From NCBI GenBank assembly GCA_010279815.1, contig QEOQ01000207.1, positions 1,580,078 through 1,644,077 on the forward strand: a DNA stretch of 64,000 bases. The letters are read 5' to 3'. The position numbers and the translations under genes were made by a program. Below are positions 49,050-60,400 of the stretch, one piece after another. Origin of the DNA: Brachionus plicatilis (lineage: Eukaryota > Rotifera > Eurotatoria > Ploima > Brachionidae). The notes beneath the pieces were generated by a model that worked only from the letters and a program-made list of their open reading frames with translations, had not been told where the DNA came from and made no database searches. Each line of letters begins with the position of its first letter. Position 1 is the stretch's first letter.

Positions 49050-49307
49050 GGTATTTACCAATTATTACTGCACTTGAAACATTTCTTAGGAACAATTCAC
49101 GTCCAGACATTTCAAAAAAGTAGTTCACAGACTCTTAAATGTGACGAATGCCAACTAGAAATTAGTTTTGAGATTTAGGCTAATGGAAAAAGAGGTCGTG
49201 GATGTCCAAGAAAAAGGAAAATTGAGGATGAGGTAGTTAGTTTAAATAAACCAGCAATAAAGAAACCATGTCGTCCACCTAGGGTAAGAACCGGTTTGTT
49301 ATTTTGA
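49050..49307 (+). pseudogene. Broken ORF with AT-hook-like motifs
   Basis: An 85-codon frame is interrupted by one in-frame TAG at 49176-49178. Before the stop lies TLKCDECQLEISFE, a Cys-x2-Cys knuckle. After it lie KRGRGCPRKRKIEDE and KKPCRPPR, which look like two AT-hooks (consensus RGRP) each damaged by an Arg/Gly to Cys change. It is probably the remains of a DNA-binding gene or transposon protein. If the TAG were spliced out this could be part of a real gene, but no suitable donor is visible. Confidence 0.35.
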
Positions 49308-49633
49308 TTGATTTTTTTTATGCTCTTGCATTATTTTTTATTTTTTGATGTATGAATGTATTCTAAGATATATATTTTTATTAATAATACAAATTTAAAA
49401 GATTTTTTAATAATGCTATAATAATTAGTTTTTTTATACTAAATAAACAAATAAAATTAAGAATTTTTTTTTATTCGTCAAAAGCTTTTTCCCATTCAAA
49501 ATTCAATAATAATAATGAAAATTTATCAAAATATTCGATAGAATTTTTGATTTAAATTTCTTTTAATCATTCGATAAAAATTAAATTTTCTTTAATTTTT
49601 GACAATTTATAAGCATTTATCAAAATTTCTAAT

Positions 49634-49656
49634 TACAGTGCACTCGCGCTATAACG
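49634..49656 (+). mobile_element. Solo terminal sequence of a pogo/mariner-like element
   Basis: TACAGTGCACTCGCGCTATA at the start of this segment, followed by repeated TTACGAATATCGCG-type words, resembles TIRs of Tc1-mariner/pogo elements, which begin after a TA target with CAGTG and contain CTATAACG. No matching right end was found, so this is a solo or truncated end. Confidence 0.45.
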
Positions 49657-51247
49657 ATTCGCTTTATTACGAATATCGCGTTACAGCGAATGATGTAAAA
49701 GCCCCGATTTCCTCTCCATTCAAATCAATGGCTAACAAAATATCATATTACGAATATGAAATTATGAAAAATTCGCTACTGCGAATGGGAAATCAAAGCC
49801 CATTTTTTTACTTAACTTATACATAACAACGTTAATTGTCACTTTCTTTAACGAATACAATCTTTTTTTAGCACATTCGTTATAATTTTTGTTTATCAAT
49901 GAAATTTTAATAAAATAATAATGACAAAATAAAAAGAAACCAACCAATCAAAAATTATTATATAAACTTTTGTTTGTTTAAAATTTTTCAACTTTCATTT
50001 TTTTAGCTTATCTACTTAATTTCGATTCTTTTTTTTTTTTTTATCTCATTTTATTAACTTTAATTTTATTTTTATTTTTTTTAATATTTTTTTTTAACTT
50101 ATTTTGAAGGAGTTCTAGCTCGGTACAGAAAACAAATATTACAATTTTTATTTTGATCTTTTGATCTTGATCTTAAACTTCAATTTGTCCTCCTAGGTTG
50201 GAACTGTTAGCTTCTCAATTTAGAGCATACAGCTAAATTAGATCATAGTATTTTCTCAAATAAAATTTCAAACAAGCATTTTTTTGATTATGTTATGTTA
50301 AAATAATTGTGATCAATAATAATTAATTTCTTAGATATCAACAAAGCATGATTATGTGATTACTTACTAGCAAAAATATAAATTAATTATAACTTAAAAT
50401 TTAAGTGTTTAGTGTGATAATTTTTTAAGAATTTACTTTAATTTTTGTAGTATGACGGCTTGAAACACCATTAACACAAAAATATTCTAAATGATATGCA
50501 ATTTTAAAAAGAATCAATTTTAAAAATTAGTATTTTGAAATTATCAAAGATACTAAACAATTGAAATAATTAATTAGTTAAACAATTTTGGAAAAATTTT
50601 ATGCCTAATGTGTTTTAAAAATGACAAATTTTATATCAATTAAAATACAAGTGAATACATAAATTGAATATGAAAATGATTAGCTTCTTTAAAACTTAGA
50701 ATTTAAATTAAACTTATAAATTCTTTTTTGATTTTTAACTTAACTTATTTATTCTTGAGTTTTCCTTATTAATCTTAATTTTTCTTATACATTTTGTATT
50801 AAAATTCAAATTAGGTAAGATCCTTTTTAGAATCAATTTTTAAGATTTTTGTAATTTCCTAATAGTTCTCAAATTATTTCCTATAAGTTCTTTACGATTG
50901 CTGATTAAATTTAGGTTTCTGATCAACTCTTTAAAGATTTTTAAAACAAGATTCTATTAGATTTTCATTTAAGATTAACGTTAAATTTCTAAATTTTAAT
51001 ATCAATCCTCTAAAAGCATTTTTTTAACTTTAAAAAATTATGATTATAAACTATGAATTTAAACTAATGCAAACTAAAAAGAAGGTTTTTATTTTCCGTT
51101 CTAAACTACTTGGGGCCTTTGTCAAAATTATCAAAAACAACATGGAACTGGTGATGATTGATTGATTTAAAATTATTTTTTATTTTAAGCCATTTTGAAA
51201 ATATTTAAAAAGATTATTTGTTTGATATTTTATTAAAAAAAAACTCA

Positions 51248-53157
51248 CTATAAAATTAGATTATTTATGTATTCGACAAACATATTTGAGACTTTTGAGG
51301 CATCTGACGGTGGATGCATTTTGATATAAGTCAAAAACTGTTGTCTCCATCTACGAAGTTCTGCCAGATTAACAGGTCGTAATAGCTTTACCTTAATAAA
51401 TTTAAAATTTTATTAAATAAAAAAATATTCTAAAAATTCTTTTTTACTTTTTCTGTTGCTCCAGGAACTGATACTTCATTACTAGCTAATTGGTTGTTTT
51501 GTAAAGTTAGTATGTGCTATATAAAAAAATTTAAACAAAAAAAGAATATTTTATATTTTTTCTATTTACTGTTAATATTTCTTGGGTTGTTTTGTCAATG
51601 TTATGTAAAAACGTTGTATCTGACAAAGGTTTCTAAAAAAGCAAAATGTTTAAATTTATGATTATTAATAATATGTTTTTTAATTTTTGCTCATTATTTT
51701 TTGCTGTAAGAATTTTTTTATAAAAGGGACAAAATATATGAAAAATTATCTAAGCTTATTGAAATATAATGATACTTGCAATTAATTAAAATAATCAAAA
51801 TTTTTTATTGTTAATAAACTTGAAGTCATAATTTTTCAATTTAAGTTCTTACATATAAAAAAATATCATAAATTATTTTAAAAAACCTTTCATTAACACG
51901 TCCATTAATAATTCACCCAATCTAGTTTTTGACTTATAAAAATAATTGAATGAAAAATTTTGCCATTTCTTGATTGTTAATTTTTATCTTTAAAATATCT
52001 GAAGGCTTTTTCAAGACATTTCCTAAAATATCTTTTTAAACGTGAATATTATGTAGTATTTTTTTAAATACATTTTTTTAAATGACCAAGTCATTAGTTT
52101 ATTATGGTTTACCGAAATCAAACAAAAAAATTATAGGTCTTTAATCGCCATTCTGAAATTTCAAAAAAAAATTTCAATACAAAAAAGAAAAAAATTTGTA
52201 ACTTTTGTTCTAATTGTCAAAAATTAGTTCTATAGATGAAACAAACTGAAACGACTTTTGTTCCACCTACTGCGAAAGTCTGAAAAATTTTGGCAATTAA
52301 GAGCAAAAGTTATAAAATTTTTTCCTTTTTGTATTGAAATTTTTTTATGAAATTTCACAATGCCTCTTAATTTTACATTTAAAGTGCTTTTGTTGGGTGG
52401 TGGTGCTTGTTTGTTTAGAAGGGTATTTGCTATTTCTTCTAATGGTAATTCTTCATCTGAGTTGATCACAAACAATGTCGAATCCCATCTGTTTTTTGAC
52501 TCTGGTGGCTCAAATCGCATGCATAAAGCTTGAATTCTTTAAAAAAATAAAATATGGCTTAGATCATAAATATACTTTTACATTTCGTCACTATACAAAT
52601 CACCAGATTCTTTCTTTTTGTTTAGTTCTTTGCATTCTTCTATCGTCCGATTTGGAAAGATCTCAAAAAATTTTGATTAATAAAAAAAAATATTCGCACG
52701 AGAAATACTTACCACACACTGCGGAGTCTGATAGAGTTTAGATATACAAAACAATTCATATCTATATCCTTTTATGTAATTCAAATAATCTAGAATAACT
52801 ATATCCTCTTTAGACATAAATTTTTGAACTTCGGACTTGAGATTTCCTCTTAGTTCTTTTTCATTGCCAGAATCTAAAAAAAATGCATATTGTATATTTG
52901 GTTTAAAAAAAAAGAATCTTAAATTTTTTTAAGAATATGTAGCACTAACACAATAACCTCAATAAGTTTAAATTCTTTTGAAAAATGAAAATAAATTTAT
53001 AAAATTTACCTAGATAAACTGAGTTTTTGTCTTTCATGAATGGATTTTCGTTCAGAATTACAACATTCTTGTTAAGTGAGCGAAAATAATCAGCCAATTT
53101 ATTGGCATAAAAAGTCTTGCCACTGCTGGGAAAACCACACATCATTATAAATGGCAT
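51248..53157 (-). CDS. KTI12: KTI12 (Elongator-associated P-loop protein), 7 exons
   Basis: Exons are 53157-53010, 52873-52713, 52661-52582, 52536-52377, 51632-51570, 51516-51448 and 51391-51248, giving 274 aa. KTI12 binds tRNA and Elongator and supports wobble-uridine tRNA modification. The N-terminus has the P-loop MPFIMMCGFPSSGKT (GxxxxGKT). VILDYLNYIKGYRYELFC matches the family DSLNYIKGFRYELYC. LCMRFEPPESKNRWDSTLF and NKQAPPPNKSTLN match the C-terminal half, then TTFLHNIDKTTQEIL and VPGATEK. The end is PVNLAELRRWRQQFLTYIKM. It is shorter than human KTI12 (354 aa), mainly through loss of the variable middle linker. The start lies 4 nt after a TTTTTTTAG tract. Intron 4 carries a foldback element. 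Confidence 0.93.
52149..52362. mobile_element. Foldback MITE in KTI12 intron 4
   Basis: A ~214-bp near-palindrome. The left arm starts CATTCTGAAATTTC and continues ATTTCAATACAAAAAAG. The right arm, read inversely, gives CATTGTGAAATTTC and ATTTCAATACAAAAAGG. The arms match for about 75 bp on each side. The element ends only 13 bp from the splice donor at 52376. No coding potential. No clear target duplication was identified. Confidence 0.75.
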
Positions 53158-53749
53158 TTTTCTAAAAAAATTCAATTGCATTAATACTTCTTTAAGAAAA
53201 GTTAAAAAATAATTTTCAAAATTTTAAGCTAATAAATTAATAAAATTTAAAGTTAACTTTAAAAATCAATCAATTTGTATGTGAAAAGGGTTCAATATAT
53301 TGATATTTTTTTTTCTAAAAAAATAAAATTGGTTTAAATGTTGGAATTTTTTTATTAAAACGCATAAATGAATGTAAAACTGGTGACAAATTAGTCTGAT
53401 TGCCACGTTACAGGCCACCAGTTTGATTGTTAGTCGACTAAATTTTAATGTTTATTTTGAAAATAACCAACTGTTTGTATTTTCAGCTCAAAATAATTTA
53501 AAAAAAATACATATAATTCTTAAATTTATTGATGTATAATTTGGACCGATTCTTGAACATTATTTTTTAATTTTCAGTAAAAGAAAATTAAAGCCAAATA
53601 CAATAAATTGATAAAATAGTTTATCACGAATTGAAGAAAATTTTATCATGGTATCAATGAGACCAATTAATGAAAAAATTACAAATTAAAAACATTGGCC
53701 CATCTATTTCTTAATAAAATGAGTCTTATTTATTTTATTTTACATTTAT
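53158..53749. other. Spacer between KTI12 and NUP50
   Basis: About 590 bp of AT-rich sequence with no supported feature. It must contain the 3' UTR of NUP50 and the 5' region of KTI12, both on the minus strand. Confidence 0.4.
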
Positions 53750-56023
53750 TTATTTTTTGAATTCATTTAACTTTTCAAGAAGTTCGTCAGCATCTTCTGG
53801 AGCTTTGACTTTGAACAAAAATTTGCACGGACTAGTATTGCTTACTCCTGGTATTTCTGGATTTGGCACACATACATAGGACACATCTTTGGGACCTATC
53901 TTACTAATTGGAAATACTTTGGACAATTTTACATTAAGCAAAATATTGGCCAGTGTGGTATCTGCCCGAATAACCAATTGAGTACTTTCGCCATCTTTGG
54001 TCGGCTTAATGAACAAATTTCCGATACCTCTATCCACAAACTTTTTCTCTTTTTCATTAAAATAGTACAGCTTCATTCTTTTTTCGTAAACAGACCCTTC
54101 CTCTTTGACATTGCTCGATTCTGGTTTGGGCGGTTCGTAGGGCTCTTCTTCGCCTTCCGCGTCCCCACCCGCCACCGGAGTTCCCGTTCCAAAAGTGATT
54201 CCTGTTCCGAACGGACTTGGCGTTGTACCAAAAATACTTTTTGTGTCCCCACCGAGTGGTGTTGACGAAAAAATGCTTGTTTTGTCTGAGGAGCCGAAAG
54301 AAAAAAACTCTTTAGGAGCCGAAGAAACTGTTGACGAAGCTGTCTTAAAAGTAAATGGTGTAGTTTTCAAGTACTGAAATGATGAACTGTCAGATGATTT
54401 TTCTTCTTCCAGTTTTTCTTCGCTTTTTTTTAAGCTAGAAAAAATGCCTCCTTGTGTCTGACCGAATGTGAATTTTTTAGATCCTTCCTCGGCTTTTTTT
54501 TCCTCTTTTTTTTCCGTGCTCTCTTCTTCGTTCTTTTTTAAACTAGAAAAAAAACCACCAGCCGCAGGAGCAAACGAAAACTTTTTAGATTCTTCCTCAG
54601 GTGTTTTTTCCTCTTTTTTTTCAATGCTTCCATCAATTTTTGGTAAAGTACTCTCAGATTCTGGTGCCATAGTTGAACTAAATTTGAATAAAGATGCTGT
54701 GTTTGAGACATTTCCGGCAAATTGAGAAAATAAGGTTTTAGACTGATTAGCCTCGGTATTTTGCTGCTCGTCAACTTTTTCAGCAGCATCAAAACTTGTG
54801 GTTATTTTGGGCAAATGGATTTGAGTTGGCAAAGAAGGATTTGTTTCTAATTCTTTAGATTCAGCAATTATTTTAGTCTCTATTGTTGATTTTTTAAATA
54901 ATGAGTTCTTTTCTTCTTCGGATGAACTAACTGATCCGAACTTGAATGTCTCTTTGGTATTGGTATCAAAGCATATGGGAGTTAAAGGCTGATTAGTCGA
55001 TTTGAAAAAAATTGAAGTTTTTTTACTCGAGTCAACAATGTCCTTGTTTTCTTTTGCTGTATCTTCAATTATTATATCAGGCTTTTCTGTACTATCTTTG
55101 TGGCCATTTGTACCATTAATTGGTAGTTTAGTACCATTTGTTAACTTGTCTATTGCATCTGAAGCTTTTTCGTTTTTTTTAAACGAACCAGGAAAGAAGT
55201 CTTTTTCCAAAAGAATTAAGTAGTTAAAGTAGTCGACAAACACTGGGGTCAGTAGAACCAATGGACTTTCTTCCACATGTTTACTGATCCATTTGGAGAT
55301 GTGCCGATTCAATTCGGCCAAAAGGCAAGCATATTTTGTCTCTTGGTCTGAGCTTTCATCAGATTCATTTAACACCTCAATTGGCAGCTTGTACGAACGC
55401 TTGTTAGCACCGTAACATCGTTCGTATAGATCGTTTAGTTCAGTTATGAATTTAAGTTCAATTTCACTGATGTTTTTGTTCTTTGGCAAGTTTCCTTTTT
55501 TATCTGATTCTGTGTCTTGTTTGGCAAAAAATCCTAAATCAACTTTTGATTCGGGTTTAGCGCCATTTAATTTCCAAGATTCTGACTGAGAAGGCCTAGA
55601 TTCTTCAGTGGGAGCTGTGGACGTTGCAGAAGTGACTGACGAAGTTGGTTGAAAAGCAGTAAATCCTTTAAAACCCGAAAAAACACTCGGACCGGTTTTT
55701 TCATCCGTGGATGATTTTGTAATTAAAGAAAAAGGCTGAAAAGAAATCAATTAATTGATTGCTAAAATTGGTGAGAACTATTTACCGAAGGTGTAGATAG
55801 ACTTGATTCAACTCCAGGACCAACTCTTCGCTTAGCGACTAGTTTTTTACGTGGTGGTTTGATTCCGGACTGTTGTTCTTCATTCAAATGTGTCTAGAAT
55901 AAAATTTTTTATTTGAATTAATAGATTATAAAGCCTGTTTACTTCTTCGATAACTTCCTCATCGGATTCTTCGTCAGTATCATATTTAGTTCTATGTTCA
56001 AGATTATTTCTACGTTTTCCCAT
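53750..56023 (-). CDS. NUP50: Nucleoporin NUP50 homologue, 3 exons
   Basis: Exons are 56023-55943, 55893-55786 and 55735-53750, giving 724 aa against 468 in human. NUP50 is a mobile nuclear-basket nucleoporin that aids importin-alpha release. The N-terminus MGKRRNNLEHR is basic, and KPPRKKLVAKRR is a second basic block. The NUP50 domain is seen in LAELNRHISKWISKHVEES then LTPVFVDYFNYLILLEKDF (residues ~165-215). The middle carries FG sites (FGSVSS, FGQTQ, FGSSDK, FGTTPSPFGTG) and a tandem Glu/Lys repeat around GGFFSSLKK and GGIFSSLKK. The C-terminal ~130 residues are a Ran-binding domain: EKRMKLYYFNEKEKKFVDRG, LVIRADTTLANILLNVKL, then KAPEDADELLEKL. The extra length lies in the disordered middle. 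Confidence 0.95.
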
Positions 56024-56446
56024 TTTGAACAATAATCAAATTATTTTTTTATCTTTCAAAAAATGTATTTATTTGATCCGAAAATTTTTTTTCTTTAGTT
56101 AAAGAGTTCAAATTATATAAAGAAAAAAAGCAATTGAGCATGATAGAAAGTAGATTTTGAAAGTTTTGGATGTTGTTTATTTGAGAATGCATTGAAAGTA
56201 AGCTTAATTTTATGATTTAATTTAATGAAAAAACTAAATAGCAATTTCATTAAAAATAGTTGAAATTTCAAAATTTTTTCCAATTTTGTTTTGTTTTTTT
56301 TTTCAATCTCACAACTAACATCACTTAATCTTTTAAAATTTTTATTTATAATAAGATAAAATTTTGTACAAAGACTATTTAGATTATTTACAATTAGAAA
56401 ATAAATAATACATTTTAAATCATCTACATTTGTTTACTACTTTAAT

Positions 56447-57342
56447 CAGAGTTGCTTACAAGTCACAAGTCTCAAATTAAGTTCAAGTTCGGACTTTAAT
56501 TTTAGTGACTTTGACTTTAAATAGGCAGCCACGCCACATTAACTACCTAGAAAGGCAAAAAATTCATGTGGCCGTGATCATCTCTACATGGAACGGTAGA
56601 AATTCAAATATTAATTTTGACTTAAAAATGACTTGACCTGACTTTAATTACCCTATTACACATTTATTGAAAGAAAAATGTGTTATTAAAAAAACATACT
56701 TTCACCAAATCAAATTTAAGATCAACTTCTAATTTAATAATTAATTTTTTCCAGAGTTGTTTAAAAGTCACAAGTCTCAAGTCCAGGTCAAGACTTTTTT
56801 TTTTTTTTTTCAAAAGTCCCACCAAAGACTTTAATTTTTTTTCTAAAATATACGGGCTGCCAAAAAAAAGGTAAAAAAATAAAAATTTAAGTTTATTTAA
56901 TATATTTATTAATTAAAAAAAAATAGTTTTTTAATTAAAAAAAATTAATTTAAAAATTAAAAAAAAAAGAAAAAAAAATTTTATTTAAAAAAAAAAAAAA
57001 GTCTTGACTTGGACTTGACTTGAGACTTGTGACTTTTAAACAACTCTGAATCAGAGTTGCTTAAAAGTCCCAAAATAAAGTCCAAGTTCAAACTTTAAAA
57101 TTTTTTTTAAATTTGCTAGATCAGGCTTTATATCAAAAAATTTATATACTCTTGGGTTGTCTAATGCATAAAGATTTGCCATATTTCAGAATTTTCTTGC
57201 AATTTTATTAAATGTCTTCACAATTCTTCTTCAGTATTCAAAATTTTAAAGCCCGGACTCCACTTTTAAAATAAAAATATATATAAAGTCTTTGGCTCGG
57301 ACTTGGACTTGACTTGAGACTTGTGACTTATAAACAACTCTG
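56447..57342. mobile_element. Nested cluster of CAGAGTTG-ended MITEs
   Basis: Three left ends of the form CAGAGTTGCTTA or CAGAGTTGTTTA start at 56447, 56752 and 57052. Two right ends of the form AAACAACTCTG stop at 57048 and 57342. This gives complete copies at 56752-57048 (297 bp) and 57052-57342 (291 bp), plus an outer or truncated copy from 56447. Arms share words such as AAGTCACAAGTCTCAAGTC. The outermost ends are flanked by ACTTTAAT and ATTTTAAT, which agree at 7 of 8 bases. That and the CAG ends suggest hAT-type MITEs. No transposase is present. Confidence 0.8.
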
Positions 57343-57678
57343 ATTTTAATTAATAGATAGAATTAATTAAAATTCGCTTTCACTGACTTCGAGTTTGTTA
57401 TATCATATGGATTTGTTCAGAATCAATTCAAATTTTATGTAAATTTTTAAAAATTAAATTTTTATTGTTTATAAAAAAGAGAAAAAAAATGGTTGAAAAA
57501 TATTAACAATATAATGTTTAAATTAAATTTTTTTTAACAAAAACTGAAAAAGAAAGTTGATATTATAGAAAATTGAAAGCTTAATGTATAAAACTTCAAA
57601 ATTGATCTGTTGATCATAATACTTTAAACCAATCACGATTTAAAATATCCAAATGGAATGTAATTGATTAAATGGAAT

Positions 57679-57965
57679 CTAAAGATTAGACCCAAATCCT
57701 CCAAATGGGCATATATCTGAGAGAAACTTCTGTTTATGAGTTTCAGCTCTATCAACTCTCTCACGTCTAGCTTTTTTGAGTCTGTTGCGCATTTCTTCTT
57801 GAAAACTTCTACCTTAATAATACTGCCAAATACAAAACTATGAACACATGCTAGGTATTTGTCTCCTAAAAAATTTCTTCATCAAACTTTTTGTTTTTGT
57901 ATGAATTTTCCGTCTTTATAGTGTTTTGTTTTCATTCCCAGCAATTCGTGAGCTAAAATTATTTA
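57679..57965 (-). pseudogene. Coding-like sequence spread over several frames
   Basis: The last 44 codons (57813-57679) read GRSFQEEMRNRLKKARRERV and on to ICPFGGFGSNL before a TAG. Upstream, other frames also look coding: GDKYLACVHSFVFGS and LLGMKTKHYKDGKFIQKQK. No GT-AG arrangement joining all three was found. This fits a decayed gene or retrocopy with frameshifts, or a small gene whose introns I failed to resolve. The family is not recognised. Confidence 0.35.
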
Positions 57966-58465
57966 AATTAAAAATTAATTTTTAGATCAATATGGTTCAG
58001 AAAAGGTATTGATAAATCCGCTTTAAAAAATAGCTTAAATATAATGAAATTTTTATGTGATTTCAGTTTAAACGAATTTTTTTGTCTGTCCATTTTTTAA
58101 AGATATATTAAATTAAAAATTAAGCTTTATGAAATATATACCTAAAAAGAAATTATATCACTAAAAAGATATTACTTTGAATCTTCTAGATTAAACGAGA
58201 ACTTTAGTTTTTGTTTCAAGCTTCATTTTATTTTTTAACTTAATATTCATCAGCCAAATTCAAAAATATGCTTTTTTCAAACATTAATTGAACCAGCTTA
58301 AATGAAGAACTTTTGTTTCCATAGTTTCAAAAATATATTTCTTTGCCCAAAACTAATATATGCATTGAACAAAATTTAGTTATTATTTTTTAAAATTCAA
58401 ATTTGTATATTTCAATAAAAAAATTTTCACATAGTAAAAAAGTTCTAGAAACTCAATTAAATCAA

Positions 58466-59805
58466 ATGGATAAACCACAAATAATTTTGTACGCCCAGAA
58501 ATCTGTAAATTTTACTTTGTTTGATTGTAAATGGATTCCATACAGCGCTAAATTTGTTCTTCTCGGCAATCATGCTCGCGGAACTGGCGCTATTCAAATT
58601 TACGAATTGGAATCTGGTGATGTCAAACTTATCAAAGAGGTAAATCAATTTTTTCTTGGTTTTTCTTTTCAATTTTATTAATTTATTCTCCATAAGACTG
58701 AAAAATTAAAAGCATTTAAATGTGGTACATTTGGAGCATCAAAAGTTGAGACCCGTCATTTAGCCACTGGCGATTTTGACGGAAATCTAAATATTTGGTA
58801 AAATTTGAGAAGCATCAAATATTAATATTTTATTAATCATGATCTAAATTTAGGGATCTTGAAAAAATGGAAACTCCGATTTATTCAGTTAAAGCTCACA
58901 AAGAAATTATTAATGCCATTGATGGGGTTGGTGGTTTGGGAATAGGTGAAGGCGCACCTGAAATTGTGACGGCAAGCAGAGATGGTTAAAAAAATTAATA
59001 ATCAAAAACGTTTAATAAACACTTTTGCTTTGATAGGATCTGTGAAAATATGGGATCCGAGACAAAAAGATTTGCCAGTAGCAGTTATTGAAGCGGCCGA
59101 AAACGAAACAAAAAGAGATGCTTGGACCGCTTGTTTTGGTAATAGTTTAGTTTAATTTTAAGAAAAAAAAGTAAGATTTTTCTAATTAAAGGCCATTCTT
59201 ACAATTCACATGAGCGTGCAGTGTGTTCTGGTTATGACAATGGAGACATAAAATTATTCGACTTGAGAAATATGTGTTTAAAATGGGAAACTAATGTAAA
59301 AAATGGAGTTTGTTGTCTTGAATTTGACAGAAAAGATATAATTATGAACAAACTCTTGGCAACAACGCTGGAATCAAAAATCCATGTGTATGATATGAGA
59401 ACTCAAAACGATGCTAATGAAGGGTTTGTTAAAGTAACAGAAAAGGCTCATGATTCGACCGTATGGCTTGGCAAGCATCTTCCACAGAATAGAGAAATAT
59501 TTATGACTTGTGGTGGAGGTGGTTCAATGTATTTATGGAAATAGTAAGCTCAAAAAAGCTAATTTTTTTGACCAGGTCTAATTTAAATTAATTTTAGCAA
59601 TTATCCATCTAGTCGAGTTACTAAAGACTCAAATGGAGATGAAATGGGAGTGCCTGGAACATTATCTCTGCTGCAAAATGTGGGATTATCATCTCAACCA
59701 ATTTCTGGATTCGATTGGAGTCCAGACAAATTGGGTCTGGCGGTTTCTACTTCATTCGATCAAACCGTTAGAGTCACTGTCTGTACCAAACTAAATACCA
59801 TCTAA
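58466..59805 (+). CDS. DNAAF10: DNAAF10 / WDR92 (monad), dynein assembly WD-repeat protein, 6 exons
   Basis: Exons are 58466-58639, 58697-58797, 58854-58984, 59037-59138, 59192-59543 and 59598-59805, giving 355 aa against 357 in human. WDR92 is a cytoplasmic seven-bladed WD40 protein that works with the R2TP/prefoldin-like complex in assembling axonemal dynein arms. Matching segments are [128 protein letters not shown] and the end [20 protein letters not shown]. The domain is complete. Its presence implies motile cilia in this organism. Introns are 52-57 bp. Confidence 0.97.
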
Positions 59806-59833
59806 TCTATTTTTAAATTATGTTTTTTATTCA

Positions 59834-59839
59834 AATAAA
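59834..59839 (+). terminator. AATAAA poly(A) signal of DNAAF10
   Basis: The hexamer lies 29 bp after the stop codon and before a T-rich stretch, in a usual position for a short 3' UTR. Confidence 0.55.
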
Positions 59840-60400
59840 ATTTTTAAAATTTATTTATTTTAAAATTCTTAAAAATTTGACACTATTTTTAGTTAATGTT
59901 ATTTGCTATGATTTTTTTATACGGTTTTGAAAATAAAAATAGAAAATAAATATAAATATATAAGCCTAATCGCATGAAGTTGACTGTGTAAGCATAATAA
60001 GCATTAGACTAATCTTAACTTTCAATATCTTTTATTGTACTTTTAAGAGATTTCAAATTTATTATTAATGATTTAAATTTGATTAGAGGAAATTATTACT
60101 TGGAAAAAAAATTTTAGCATTATATTTTTCATTCTTTCAAAATTTTTTAACGTGATTTAAAAAAAAAAAAACAAGTAATCAAACAAACTTTAAATAAGCT
60201 GCTTAATTTTATATTTTAAATCGAGAAAGATATTATAATGCTTAAACTAATAAAATATATTATCGAAATTTGGATATTTTTAAACTGAATAAACTTTTTG
60301 AAAATAATCAAAAAATTCAAGAAAAAAAGATCACAGTTCAAATAAAACAATTAAAATTTTAAAATTTATTAAATTAAAGAAAAAACAATTTTGTAGAAAA

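Larger units (their letters stand above)
47224..51247. other. 4.0-kb interval with transposon-like debris
   Basis: No intact gene. It contains coding-like scraps near 48660-48750, a reading frame with AT-hook-like motifs and one internal stop (49050-49307), a solo pogo/mariner-type terminal sequence (49634-49656), and a short sequence at 50105-50134 shared inversely with 26537-26560. Confidence 0.45.
56024..58465. other. Intergenic interval with MITE cluster and coding remnants
   Basis: Besides the CAGAGTTG-ended MITE cluster (56447-57342) and broken coding-like sequence (57679-57965), the interval is AT-rich without a recognised feature. The 5' UTR of DNAAF10 probably begins after the acceptor-like CACATAG near 58435. 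Confidence 0.5.
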
